Assembly: GCA_963682055.1 (NCBI GenBank)
Contig: OY821743.1
Location: forward strand, 16,093,566 to 16,157,565
Source of the DNA: Primula veris
Lineage: Eukaryota > Streptophyta > Magnoliopsida > Ericales > Primulaceae
Direction: 5' to 3'
DNA length: 64,000 nt
Part shown: piece after piece, positions 1 to 10,900 of the stretch
Position numbering within the stretch: the first letter of the stretch is position 1
Layout: the number at the start of each line of letters is the position of its first letter
Program-made: the position numbers and the translations under genes
The notes under the pieces: generated by a model
Database searches by the model: none
The model's input: the letters and a program-made list of their open reading frames with translations, nothing else
Told to the model about the DNA's origin: nothing

Positions 1-300
1 ACACTTAATGATCAATTAAACAATTACTACCAAAACAAAATAAGGTAACTTTTAAAAAACAATATATAGGCTAAAAAAAGTAATTCAAAAGAAACAAAAC
101 CCAATTGATCAAAAAAAATTGCAATTCTAATTACACCTAGTGTTCAATTAAACAAACACTATCAAAACAAAACAATCTTTAGGCTAAGAAAAGTAATTCA
201 GAATAAGCAAAACCCACTTGATCAAATAAAATTGCAAGTCTAGTAACACCTAGTGATCAATTAAACAAAATAGAGTAACTTTAAAAATTAAAAAAGATTC

Positions 301-378
301 CATAGTCGAAACGAGCTCGTATAGGAAACGAAGAATCGGGACGGAATCATGAAGTTTAAAATTAGCGTTACCACTCTT
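301..378 (-). pseudogene. Third copy of the THO2 exon segment
   Basis: This copy of 78 bases reads KSGNANFKLHDSVPILRF then LYELVSTM and is open throughout. It extends two codons further upstream than the copy at 556-627 and is preceded by a TTCTGTTAAG stretch that could serve as an acceptor. It has lost the donor: GTAATT is replaced by GAATC. Its RFLYEL is closer to the THO2 consensus than that of the main exon, so it need not be the youngest copy. Confidence 0.6.
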
Positions 379-555
379 AACAGAATAAGGTAGTTATAAA
401 AAAAATGATAAAAATACAATTCAAAAGAAACAAAACTCACTTGATCAAGTAAAATTGCAAGTCTAATAACACCTAGTGATCAATTAAACAAACACTGTCA
501 AAACAAAACAAAACAAGGCAACTTTAAATTTTAAATAAAAATAAAAGAAAATTAC

Positions 556-627
556 CATAGTGGAAACGAGCTCGTATATGAAACGAAAAATCGGAACGGG
601 ATTAGGAAGCTTGAAATTAGCGTTACC
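556..627 (-). pseudogene. Second copy of the 3' half of THO2 exon 1, inside the intron
   Basis: These 72 bases encode the same 24 residues as the end of the 946-1080 exon (GNANFKLPNPVPI ... YELVSTM) with two changes (L to F, V to I), and keep the GTAATT donor just after the final ATG. No AG acceptor is visible directly upstream. The copy appears to be the product of a tandem duplication of exon plus intron sequence, not an independent gene. Whether it is ever spliced into the mRNA cannot be judged from sequence. Confidence 0.65.
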
Positions 628-945
628 AATTCAAAAATAAAACAATACCCAATTGCAAAGTACAATCTTAGTCTAAAAACAAATAAAATCCATTAGAATT
701 CATCAAGACAAAACCCAATTGATCAGATAAAATTGCAAATCTAATAACATCTAGTGATTAATTAAACAAATACTAAGGTAACTTTAAAATAAAATAAAAA
801 AACACTTGAAAAAGTACAATCTTTAGTCTAAAAACACATAAACCCCATTAAAATTCATATAAGACAATACCCAATCGATCAAATAAAATTGCCTAGTGAA
901 AAATTAAACAAAATAAGGTAACTTTAAAATAAAATTAGAAATTAC

Positions 946-1080
946 CATAGTCGAAACGAGCTCGTATACGAAACGAAGAATCGGGACGGGATTAGGAAGC
1001 TTGAAATTAGCGTTACCACTCTTCCATTCATTGATACACTCCTCTGTTACATATATACACTTCACCATAAGAAGAGACAT
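946..1080 (-). CDS. THO2: THO2-like (THO/TREX complex subunit 2), first coding exon; gene continues off the left edge
   Basis: Seen: from an ATG at 1080 the minus strand encodes 45 residues beginning MSLLMVKCIYVTEEC, then EWKSGN, PNPVP and RFVYEL, and ends in ATG followed by a GTAATT donor, phase 0. Known: plant THO2 proteins start with MSLPP..KYVTEEC..EWKSGN, a PVP motif and RFLYEL before the next exon; THO2 is the scaffold of the nuclear THO/TREX complex that couples transcription to mRNA export and small-RNA production. This ATG was chosen because the MSL start matches the family and stops lie upstream. The next exon is not found between 1 and 945, so it should lie outside the window. Upstream (1081-1320) is a T-rich leader followed by TA and CT microsatellites. 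The match is from memory; a tandem partial duplication of the gene is possible. Confidence 0.72.
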
Positions 1081-1167
1081 TTTTTTTCTATTTTATTTGT
1101 ATCGAAAACCCCTAATAAAAAGGAATTTAATTGGATTCTCTAATGGTTTTGTTCAGATTTTGAGTAG

Positions 1168-1195
1168 ATATATACATATGTATATATATTTATAT

Positions 1196-1243
<48 letters not shown>
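1168..1243. repeat. Compound (TA)n-(GA)n microsatellite upstream of THO2
   Basis: An AT-alternating tract runs into about 12 GA units. On the gene strand this is a CT tract then a TA tract, 90-160 bases upstream of the ATG, as often seen in plant 5' leaders. ORFs read through it are artefacts. Confidence 0.85.
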
Positions 1244-2670
1244 AGGGATTGGAGTAAATAGGGTTTGGTGGTTCGAGGATTCGACTTTTTTTTTTATGTT
1301 TTGTAAATTTGTGTCTGATGTTCAATAGAAAAGGATATGTGATTGTTTGGTTTATTTATTTCTAATAAGTAAAAAATTAAATACATCAAATCTTTTATTT
1401 AATGCTAGTCATAATTTTTTTTATCTCATCATTGGTACTGAAGTATTTATTAAGTGCATGTTTGGTGTTTGTTTGTTTTTTTGACAAAGGAATAAATTTT
1501 AGGGGCAAAATAACCAAACCCCTAAATAAAGAGTCATACATCAAAACATCTGAAATAAAGAGAGCCGGATCATTACTCCAAACCCCTCGACCGGACACAG
1601 AATATGCAGCCCTTGTCAGAGCGTGAGCAACATAACTCGCTGATCTTCTAACACACACGAATTAATGAGCATGCCCGAAATTCCTTAGATAAGGTCTTAC
1701 ATTCATCAACAATAGTGTTGAAATACAACAATAATCAAATTCTCTACTTGCAAAAACTTTGTGCAGTATAGCGTTTTCTTACAATATAAAGTCTCTACAA
1801 TGAGTGCATGTTAGGTGTTCGGTAAGAGTGTCTTTAAGTTTTTTTTTTAAGTTTTTTTGCTTAATACTAAATTACGGGTGTTTGGTTTGCAAGCTTTCTT
1901 AGTTTTACAAAACTATATTTTCGGTCAAAAAAGCTCAAAACAAAAAAGTTAGGAATTTACAAGGTTTTTTAACTTTTTCACTTAAAAACTATCGAAAATA
2001 GAAATTTTCAAACGAAATTTGTTTGTAAATCAAGTCACTCGTAAATTAGAATAAGTAAAATATTGACTTCTCCATAGAAATCACTTATAGGCGAAAAAAC
2101 TAAGGTGATGACGACTATGGGTGTTAAAAAAACCATGAACCCAGACCGATTCGGTGTTTTGGTCTGGTCTAGTCTAGGTTTTTAACATACTTGATCTGGG
2201 TTAAGGTTAAAAAAATTCAAAATCGTTCTTAAAAGGTTGGGTTAGGTCTACCTAATAAAAAATCAGACCAAACCGCTTTGGCCCGTTAAAACCAGATCGT
2301 GTATATAATAAATTAAGGAGAATATTAGCTGCATGTCACATTTTATAAGATTTTTCGAGTCTAAGTGTTGGGCCGAAACTAATTTAAGTTTCAGTCACCC
2401 GACCCAATAAAAAAGAGTTTAAAAGTTATTTTTAAGCTATTTGTCAGTTTAAAAAATAACTTATAATCTATACGGGAAATGTATTAAAATGTAAAAAAAC
2501 AGATTAAAAGCAGTTTTTAAGCTTAAAAAAATATTATAATTTACACGAGAAATATATTAAAGTGTAAAAAAATAGCTTACAAGCTGTTTTTTTTTATACC
2601 TTTTTTAGTTGTTTTTAGTGTTTGTTTGAATTATTAATTGTAAAAAAAAATATCAAAAAAGTTAAAATAA
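1244..2670. other. Intergenic, no gene seen
   Basis: AT-rich sequence with no supported coding region. Around 2119-2310 there is a stretch rich in GGTCTGGTC and its complements, with a GGGTGTTAAAAAAACC start reminiscent of hAT-type MITE ends; a partly similar stretch lies at 3290-3420. I could not define both ends. Confidence 0.5.
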
Positions 2671-2935
2671 TACCCCCTCCATCCCTAAACAAGTGTCCAC
2701 TGTTTCATATTTAGTTGTCCCAAAATAAGTGTCTACTTTTCTAATTTATCAATGGAAAAATGATAAAAATACTATGATATCCTCAAATATTTCAATGAAT
2801 ACATTTCAAAAATTAACAATAATAATTATTTGATTTAAATTAGGCGTATATTTGTAACTTTCAAATGTAATTAATGATATCTCTTAATATTTATCGAAAT
2901 CAAATGAGGTCACTTAAAAAGTAACGGAGTGAGTA
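2671..2935. mobile_element. Stowaway-type (Tc1/mariner) MITE
   Basis: The left end reads TACCCCCTCCATCCCTAAA and the right end, in reverse complement, TACTCACTCCGTTACTTTT. This is the Stowaway terminal inverted repeat (CTCCCTCCGTCCC type) flanked by the TA target duplication at 2671-2672 and 2934-2935. The body is about 261 bases, AT-rich and non-coding, typical for the family. Confidence 0.8.
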
Positions 2936-3699
2936 TATTTTTTTTATCACTTGTAAGGTAAGCTACACTTAAAAATATTGTGAAAGTAGTGACATATGAA
3001 CAAAAATATTATTAAAAGGTGACTGATCACCAAAGATCTCTAAATTAAGTATAATAAATATGAAATTATTTCAGCCATTGATTTTTAATCCTAATTAAGA
3101 AATAATCATAGTCATTAAATTAATTGTATACAATTTTTATTAAGATTGTTTGTTTTCTCATTTGGAACTATAATATTTGTTTTAATTTGTGTTTACTCTT
3201 GTATTTTCGAATACAATTTACCATGTTGTATTTACTATGAAACCACGACAATTCGAAACTCAACCCATAACCGAAAAGAAAACGTTCAACCCATAAGCCG
3301 GCCCGAAACTGGACCGGATTGTTGGTCATGTCTGGTTTGGGTTTGAAAATTATATTGGTCTGGTCCAAGTTCATTTTTTCCAACTCATTTCAATATGGTC
3401 TGGGCTAGGGTTTGGCAAAAACCGTTATAACGCAGACCATAAACTACTGATGTCCGGTGGCGACCCGCAAACACCACATTATAGATTCTAGGATGCCAGC
3501 TTTTTTTCTTATAGCTTCTTTTAAGTTGTATTTATTTTCTTTGAAATACTAATGTACACAATAGCAACATAAAGTTACTCATGTTTCATTGTCCCATACT
3601 TCTCTTTTAACTTATATTAGCAAGTTGAGATTCAATCAGAGAAAATATACACAAAATTTGGAGAGGCCAAATTAGTGCTAGTCCTAAAAACCTTTTCGC
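2936..3699. other. Intergenic, no gene seen
   Basis: AT-rich, with remnants of repeat sequence (CCGGCCCGAAACTGGACCGG near 3299) but no supported coding region. Confidence 0.5.
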
Positions 3700-4330
3700 C
3701 ATTAAGTGAAGTATAGTATATGAAACAATTATAGTATCCTCATAACTCATAAGTGATGTGTTTTCATTACCTTTTTCCTTATATTTAACTTAATTAGCAT
3801 CTTTTATATTTTTGAGTAACGGTTTGAATTTATACATTTTCAGCTTTCCTATCAAATTTATTATCATAACTAAATATTACTATATTTTAATATAGTTCTA
3901 TCAAATTTTTTCAACCAAAATTAATTTACTATAACAATCACATTAAATAAGTTACAAGTTTTATCGTATTTAAAGTAAAAAGTACAATTTTACAACTTAT
4001 AAGTAAACGTTTTGTTTTATACAAATTATCAGTTTTTTTAATCAATTTCTCTGTCAAAACTATACAACTCATATTTTTGTTATTTTATTAATTTATATGT
4101 GAAAAGTACAAATAAATAAGAGAATAAGAGAAAAGTAAGAGAGATAAATTATTATTTTAATTATAAGTGAACATTTTGATCCCTTATATTTGAGTTATAT
4201 ATTTGAGTTCATATAAATTTAAGCTAATGAATAAGGAAAATGATGAATGTACAATTTTAGAACAGTATCCTCATATTTAAGTTAAATGAGTTATATAAGA
4301 GAATTGATGTGATTGCTCTTAAATGGTCAA
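3700..4330. repeat. First copy of a tandemly duplicated AT-rich repeat of about 600 bp
   Basis: This stretch is repeated, with about 10-15% divergence by eye, in 4431-4568 plus 14033-14480, where a Copia element splits the second copy. Landmarks in both copies: TTATCATAACTAAATATTAC, CAAATTATCAGTTTTTTT, TTAATTTATATGTGAAAAGT, and GATG(T/C)GATTGCTCTTAA at the end. It is probably an old MITE-like or non-coding repeat; its ends were not resolved. Confidence 0.8.
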
Positions 4331-4334
4331 TCAT

Positions 4335-4342
4335 TAATACGT

Positions 4343-4373
<31 letters not shown>

Positions 4374-4380
4374 CGTATTA
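4335..4380. repeat. Perfect inverted repeat around a (TA)n core
   Basis: TAATACGTTATAT and ATATAACGTATTA flank a run of TA dinucleotides, giving a 46-base palindrome able to form a hairpin or cruciform. It lies between the two copies of the duplicated repeat. Confidence 0.8.
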
Positions 4381-4430
4381 AATCTATAGAACTATGACAA
4401 TTTTACGGAATGGGAGACTTCAACTTGTAA

Positions 4431-4568
4431 GATCAACAACACCAGTTTTCTTACACTTTTTCTTATATTTAAATTAATTAGCATCACTTTTATATTTTTA
4501 GTCTAACAATTTAACTTTATACATTTTTCAGATTTTCTATCAAATTTCTTATCATAACTAAATATTAC
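4431..4568. repeat. Second copy of the AT-rich repeat, left part (split by Copia)
   Basis: Homologous to about 3770-3880. It ends with the 5-bp target site ATTAC (4564-4568) and resumes at 14033. Confidence 0.75.
4564..4568. other. Target-site duplication ATTAC (left); partner at 14033-14037
   Basis: ATTAC precedes the left LTR and follows the right LTR. Removing the element and one copy restores a sequence matching the intact repeat at about 3875-3890, which confirms the insertion point. Confidence 0.92.
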
Positions 4569-5710
4569 TGTTGGTCCGTAGGTGTCTAAACCTTAGAGGG
4601 GGGGTGAATAAGGTTTTCGTACGTTTTTCGCGGAAAGAAATCTAAGGGTTATTAACTAAGTTAATAAGTGGTTTTTATGACCTAAACTCCTTCGTTAACA
4701 AATAATCGCTAAATTAATCTAAGCAAGCAATGAATATAAGCGATAGATAAATACGAAAAGTAAAAGTTAAGGAAAAGAAATAACGCAAGATTTATAGAGG
4801 TTCGGCAAAAATGCGCCTACGTCCTCTCCTCGGTATTTTCACTACCGAGTGTTTCACTAGAATCTCGTTCCAAGGTTACAATCTAACGAGCTTAATCAAC
4901 CGATTAAGCTCCCCCTCACTTAATGAGTATCCCGAAAGAAAAGCCTAGAACTTTTAAGCTACACTTGCTTGAAAAGCTTCTACCCGATCAATCGCTCACT
5001 AATGAGTTTATAATACGCTCTTTTACAAGTTTGATTTGAATAAATCACTCACTAACAAATATTATCTCGATGTTAATAAGATTACAATGAGAATATAATC
5101 GAGAATAATTTATGAATAATAAGTGAGAATTTGGAAGTATAAGCTTGAAGAATTTCTTAGTAGGATTTGCTTAAATGTTGTGTATGCTTGGATAATTTTC
5201 TTCAAAGAATATTGGGGCTTTTGTAGAGCCAAAAGGTGCAGCAATTAATTTCAGACCGTTGCTGGTTGTTGAGTTCATTCAATGCAGTTTTGCAGCAGTT
5301 CGCCCCATTTTCAGGAATAGCTTAAAAGCTGGAATTTGAAATTCTACAGAAACGATCGGTCGTTTCTGAAAAACGATCGGTCGTTTTAAGCCTGGCGATC
5401 GGTCGTTTTTATATTGAGCTCACTGGAAGAAAATATCACTGATATGATCGATCGTTTCTATATCAAGATCAGTCGTTTTCTTTGTTCTCGCAATTGTTTC
5501 GGTTTTCTCAACAAATTTCGAAACCCCGTAACTAACTCGTTTCAAATCCGATTTAGGTTCCGCTTGAACCATTGGCTTCGTAATTACGCAATTTATCATT
5601 TTGAACCTTTAATACACTCGATAAATGATTAGTATACAAAACGAGCTTTTATCATGTTTTACAATTTTTGTTATCATTAAAATAATCGATTTGAAGAACA
5701 TCGTTCAACA
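4569..5710 (-). repeat. Copia LTR, 3' LTR in sense orientation
   Basis: 1142 bp, starting TGTTGGTCCG on the plus strand and ending TCGTTCAACA. It aligns base for base with 12891-14032 apart from about five transitions (for example near 4590, 4690, 4970, 5010 and 5632). Confidence 0.95.
5349..5480. promoter_or_regulatory. Palindrome array around the LTR TATA box (repeated at 13671-13802)
   Basis: Three copies of (A)ACGATCGGTCGTTT and two degenerate ones (TGATCGATCGTTTC, AGATCAGTCGTTTT) lie within 132 bases. Each full copy is an inverted repeat AAACGA-TCGG-TCGTTT. A minus-strand TATAAAAA lies at 5406-5413, between the third and fourth copies. The same motif family recurs at 7718-7867. A transcription-control or RNA-structure role is inferred. 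Confidence 0.75.
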
Positions 5711-5727
5711 ATCTCTCCCTTTTTGAT
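5711..5727 (-). other. Copia polypurine tract
   Basis: Directly upstream of the 3' LTR the minus strand reads AAAAAGGGAGAGAT, preceded by ATCATC, the expected start site of plus-strand DNA synthesis. A similar motif occurs at 6215-6235. Confidence 0.85.
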
Positions 5728-6263
5728 GATGACAAAATATTGACTTCAACATACTATAAGCTCTTTTTGTTTAAACAAGTATAACCGAAATGTATAGATG
5801 ACGCTTTACTTGGATAAAAGTTTTTAGAGAAAAAGCAAGTAAATGTCATAACATCCGATTTTAAAATGACGTTAAAACAATGCTAAACGAATAGGGATTA
5901 CGAAGATCTATATGCAAGCGAAAATTTGGCCATAGTTTTGCCTAAAAATGGTCAATCGCCACAAAAGAAAAACAATATATATAACCCAATCAACTAGCAA
6001 TCTATGCGCACCAAATGCAATAATATCAAAATAAGATACAAACGCATATTTAAAATTGCAATCACACAATGCCATATACACAAGAGCAATATAAGAAGAA
6101 ACGCATCATAATAACCAAGTAAAACCGTTTCGTTCTTATTACAAAAAAAACAACTTGTTCAACTAAAAGGAAATAATAGAAATACAACGCAAAGACAAAA
6201 AAACAAAAGAGAGGTACTTCTCCCCCTTTGACATCATCAAAAACATGAAAAAGAGAGATCCGC
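5728..6263 (-). other. Copia 3' non-coding region with a second polypurine-like motif
   Basis: Non-coding between the third ORF and the polypurine tract. At 6215-6235 the minus strand reads GATGTCAAAGGGGGAGAAG, very like the true tract and its ATCATCAAAAAGGGAGAG context. A hydrophobic open frame at 6062-6340 is a T-rich reading and overlaps the ORF3 tail out of frame. Confidence 0.6.
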
Positions 6264-7585
6264 CTAGTCGCGGTGGGAAGTCGCATCATCCTCTTCGTCT
6301 TCGTCATTGTTATTACCGGCAAAGTCGGGAAAATAACCATGGAACCTCGCCCGTTGCTCGTTGCTTAACCTATCGATTTCGTCTATATCTTCTTGACTAG
6401 GATGCATGGAGCGAAACATGCGACGTTGAAGTTGCGCATTCCGATATTGATCAATATAGAGATCGTTGTAGAATTGTTCGGTGCGCGGAGGAAGAGTCGA
6501 AGATCCTACTTTAGCTTTTCCGCGACCTCGAGAGGGACGGGAGGAGGTAGGGATATCGGTGGGGGGGAGAGACTCGGAGGAGAAATCCTCACGAGCGGCT
6601 TGAGGTGTTGGTTTAGGGCCGACGTATTCTTCCTCTTCGGGGGAAAGAGGAGCGTAGTTGGGGCCGGATACCCGCTTACCGGACCAAGTTATAGACTTGT
6701 CGGATTATGGAACTTAATGGACATTTGGGAAAGATAGGATTTGTCCCAAATATGTTTGTCCTTGTTTTTGAACAACGTTCCACCGGGAACGAGATGTAGG
6801 TCCTTTAAGATGGCCGAAATCAAGGCACCATAAGGTAGCCCATTATTGGATTTCGTTTTTAACGAATCCATCTTAAAGAGAATGAGTGTCACGAAGTCAA
6901 GCTTGACTCGGCGATGGATACACCCAAGAAGGAAGATGTACTCGTTAGTAACATCCGTAAAATTGGAGGTATGAGGGAGGACGATGTGAGAAAGGATGTG
7001 GTAGGCTAGCTTGTTGCGGAATAGAAGGCCATGGGCTTTGTTGGAGCGATTATTATGGATAGGATGAAAAATTTCATCTTTGAGATCATTGAAGTTATCG
7101 ATCTCGAGAGTCTCACAAAGCTCTTCACTAGCCTCATGAACACCGTCATTATCTAGGCGTAATAAATTTCGTAAACGGTCTATACCGTAGACGAAAGGTT
7201 GTCCATTAAACGATGAACGCAAGCGAAGTGCGCCATTATCCCTATCAAGAGCGAGATTGTAATAGAATTCATAAATGTTTTCTTTGAAAAAGGGCTCTTT
7301 TAGAGTAAGAAGAGTATCGAGCTTGTGAAAACTTAAATCTATCATAAGAGCGGGAAAGCATTCCCGGAAAAGAGGCATGTCGAGAGTGAAGTTAGACAAT
7401 ATACCTCTTGTACCCATTTCGGGTGGATAGAGAGGAGGAAGAGGGCCGGAAGAAGAACCGGGAGCGGTGGAGGAAGAGCCGGTTCGGCGACCGCGAGGAA
7501 TACGGGGGCGAGTGGACGGAGGCACGTAGTCGTCCTCGGGTTCATCAACAAGGTGGGGTTGCTTCGATTGCTTGGTGCGAACCAT
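6264..7585 (-). CDS. Copia third ORF in the env-like position, function unknown, one frameshift
   Basis: From ATG 7585 the minus strand encodes 298 residues (MVRTKQSKQPHLVDEPEDDY, a Pro/Arg/Ser-rich N-terminus, then a folded-looking part with FYYNLALDRDNGALRLR and IFLLGCIHRRVKLDFVTLIL). It stops at 6689. The code resumes in another frame at about 6685 and continues about 140 residues (GPNYAPLSPEEEEYVGP, RPSRGRGKAK, QYRNAQLQRRMF) to an acidic tail and TAG at 6264, so a single indel near 6690 splits an ORF of about 440 residues. The middle part recalls the putative plant transposon protein domain (PF20167) from memory. Sireviruses may carry an env-like ORF here, but I see no membrane span in this frame. 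Confidence 0.65.
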
Positions 7586-7717
7586 ATTTGAGTGATTTTG
7601 GATAAAAATAGGGTTTAGGACGAATTTTGGGTGAAAGGGGGCGAATTTTGAGAGAGAGAATTATGTGGAATGTTTGTAATTAGGGTTTGAAGAAAGGTTT
7701 TAAAACTGAGAAACAGC
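7586..7717 (-). promoter_or_regulatory. Leader and promoter-like region of the Copia third ORF
   Basis: In sense direction the 130 bases before the ATG resemble a plant gene leader: CT-rich (TTCTCTCTCTCAAAATTCGC) with two telo-boxes AAACCCTA, at 7681-7688 and 7609-7616. Farther upstream are the palindrome array and a TA-rich stretch (7925-7986). It suggests a separate transcript for ORF3; not proven. Confidence 0.45.
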
Positions 7718-7867
7718 AAAACGATCGGTCGTTTTGCGTTTCGATCGGTCGAAAATGAATCAAATTCTTCCAGTGAGTGCACGTTAAAAACGATCGGTCG
7801 TTTTTAAGGAACGATCGGTCGACTGTATGAAAACGATCGGTCGTTTTTACAGACGATCGATCGACTG
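7718..7867. promoter_or_regulatory. Second palindrome array, between pol and the third ORF
   Basis: Six copies of the GATCGGTCG motif in 150 bases: AAACGATCGGTCGTTTT at about 7719, TTTCGATCGGTCGAAAA at about 7738, AAACGATCGGTCGTTTT at about 7788, ACGATCGGTCGACT at 7811, AAACGATCGGTCGTTTTT at 7831, and CAGACGATCGATCGACTG at 7850. The second copy has both arms changed yet still complementary. In sense direction the array begins about 130 bases before the ATG of the third ORF. Sireviruses are known for palindromic repeats in their non-coding 3' region. Confidence 0.75.
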
Positions 7868-7986
7868 TAACTGGGGTACAGAACAGGAATTTTTTGCACT
7901 TTTCGACACTGATTTGGCATAGAAAATATAAAAAGACTTAATTATATATAAAATCAATCAAATATATATAAATATATATGTATATA

Positions 7987-10900
7987 TCACACATCAAACA
8001 TGCCTAACTCTCGGCGAATAAAGCAAAATTGTTCCTCATTAAGGGGTTTTGTAAAAATATCGGCTAATTGCCTATCCGTACTTATATATTCAAGTGTAAT
8101 ATCCCCTTTTTGGACATGATCCCGTAAAAAGTGATGACGTAAATTAATATGTTTAGTGCGAGAGTGGTGGATCGGATTTTTCGAAAGGTTTATAGCACTA
8201 GTATTATCACACAATATAGGTACACTATCAAATGATAATTCAAAGTCGTTTAGTTGTTGACGCATCCAAAGGATTTGTGCGCAACAACTACCCGCGGCGA
8301 CGTATTCCGCCTCCGCCGTGGAAAGCGCAACCGAGTTTTGTTTCTTGCTATGCCAAGAAACTAAGGCGTTTCCTAAAAAATGGCAAGTGCCACTAGTACT
8401 CTTTCTATCTAATCGACAACCGGCAAAGTCGGCGTCGGAATAGCCAAGCAATTCAAAAGAAGTATCATGCGGATAAAACAATCCTAAATTACATGTACCT
8501 ACTAGATATCTAAAAATGCGCTTAACGGCTATAACATGCGATTCTTTAGGGCAAGATTGATACCTAGCACACAAGCAAACACTAAACATGATATCGGGTC
8601 TACTTGCGGTTAAATATAAGAGGGATCCAATCATACCTCTATAGAGCTTTTGGTCCACGCTTTTACCCGATTCATCCTTGTCTAGTTTTGTTGCCGGACT
8701 CATCGGAGTTCCTAGCGGCTTTGCATCGCTCATGTTGAACCATTTGAGCAAGTCACTCGTGTATTTGGCTTGATTGACGAAAATTCCGTCCTTTGTTTGT
8801 TTGATTTGCAATCCAAGAAAGTATGTGAGTTCACCCATCATGCTCATCTCGAATTCACCTTGCATACACTTAGAAAACTCCTCGCACATGCGAGCATTAG
8901 TAGCACCGAAGATAATATCATCAACATATGTTTGAATTAAAAGCATGTCTTTTCCATCCTTTTTAATAAAAAGAGTAGTATCTAAAGTACCACGAGAAAA
9001 ACCCTTTTTAATCAAAAATTTACTAAGTCTTTCATACCAAGCCCGGGGTGCTTGTTTTAAACCATAAAGTGCTTTACGAAGTTTGTAAACATGATTAGGA
9101 AACTCGTGATTTTCAAAACCGGGTGGTTGTTTTACATAAACTTCCTCGTTTATAAAGCCGTTTAAAAATGCACTTTTAACATCCATTTGAAATAATCTAA
9201 AACGTTTGAAAGAAGCATACGCAAGCAACATTCTAATGGCTTCTAGTCTAGCTACGGGTGCGTAAGTTTCATCGAAATCGATGCCTTCTTCTTGGTTATA
9301 CCCTTGAGCTACTAGTCTAGCCTTATTTCTAATGACTACCCCGGATTCATCCATCTTATTACGAAATATCCATTTCGTACCTATAATGGTTTTCTCACAC
9401 GGTCTAGGTACTAAAGTCCATACGTTGCTACGCTCGAATTGATTTAATTCGTCATGCATAGCTAATACCCAACTCTCATCGAGTTCCGCTTCATGAATGT
9501 TCTTGGGCTCTAATTGAGACAAGAATGCAAAATGATTGACTATATTTCTTAAAGAAGAACGTGTATGCACTCTTTCTCCCGGGTCACCCAAAATTAAATA
9601 TTGCGGATGATGATTGGCATATCAGAATTCTTGAGGCAAATCCTCATGAATGTGTACACTAGATTCTAAGTCCTTTTGAAGTCTATCTAAAGTGACTTCA
9701 TCAACAACGGGTTCAACCTCTATACTAGGCGTAGACTCTAAGCTAGATGCAACATGATTAGAAGAAGATGCTTTATGAAAAATATCATCATTAATATTAT
9801 GAACAATTAAAGGTTTATCAATTGTCGGTAAATTCTCATCAAACGAAACATGTACCGACTCTTCCACCAATAAAGTTCTTTTATTAAAAATTCTATAAGC
9901 TTTACTCGATATAGCATATCCAACGAAAATTCCTTCGTCGGATTTAGCATCGAATTTCCCTAGATTATCCTTACCATTATTATGAACATAGCATTTACAA
10001 CCAAATGCACGTAAATGAGAAATATTGGGCTTTCGCTCATTCCATAATTCGTAAGGTGTCTTTTTTAATATGGGCCTAATTAAGGCTCTATTTAAAATAT
10101 AACAAGCGGAATTTACGGCTTCGGCCCAAAAATACTTTGGCAAATTATTTTCGCAAAGCATGGTCCGTGCCATTTCCTCTAGGGTTCTATTCTTTCTCTC
10201 TACTACCCCATTTTGTTGGGGCGTACGAGGAGCCGAAAAATTATGATCAATACCATTTTCATCACAATAAGTTTGAGAAGGAGTATTCTCAAATTCCTTA
10301 CCATGGTCGGTTCGGATACTTTTGATCATATAACCCTTTCGTGTTTGGAGCTTTTTGCAAATAATAGAGAATTCTCTAAATGCTTCATGCTTATGAGTTA
10401 AAAATAACACCCAAGTAAAGCGACTAAAATCGTCAACCATGACGAAGGCATATGCACGCCCGCCAAGACTAAGTGTCCGGGAGGGGCCAACTAAGTCCAT
10501 ATGAATGAGCTCCAAACAACGAGTAGTAGAAATAATATTTTTAGACTTAAAAGAAATCTTTGTTTGTTTGCCTAATTGGCAAGCGTGACAAAGTTTGTCC
10601 TTTATATAAGGAGCTTTTGGTAAACCTATTACCAAATCTTTACTAGAAAGTTTAGCAAGTAAATCAAGACTTGCATGACCAAGTCATCTATGCCACAACC
10701 AACCATTGTCGTTGATAGTAACAAGACACTTAACTTCATTTTCCACCGAACTATTCAAATCAATCATATAGACATTATTTTGTCTTTGACCCATGAGAAT
10801 AGTTTTATTATTTGAAATACAATGAATGATGCAATGCGATTTTTCAAAAATGACTTTGTGACCCAAATCACAAAGTTGACTTATACTTAGCAAGTTGTGT

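Larger units (their letters stand above)
1..945. repeat. Tandemly repeated intron sequence around the THO2 exon copies
   Basis: The region is built from degenerate repeats that mix the exon segment (copies end at 301, 556 and 946, spacings about 255 and 390 bases) with intron blocks such as CACCTAGTGATCAATTAAAC, AAAACCCAATTGATCAAAT and AATAAGGTAACTTTAAAAT. No other coding sequence is visible. Confidence 0.7.

Noticed and set aside
1001..1325. ORFs with ERERERER and YIYIYI runs
   Set aside because: Translations of the TA/GA microsatellite; the 1001-1080 part overlaps the THO2 exon antisense.
5414..5632. 72-aa ORF repeated identically in both Copia LTRs
   Set aside because: It is antisense to the element within the LTR and identical only because the LTRs are; no domain.
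6062..6340. Hydrophobic 92-aa frame as a possible envelope transmembrane domain
   Set aside because: It reads a T-rich non-coding stretch past the ORF3 stop, out of frame with ORF3, and lacks its own convincing start.
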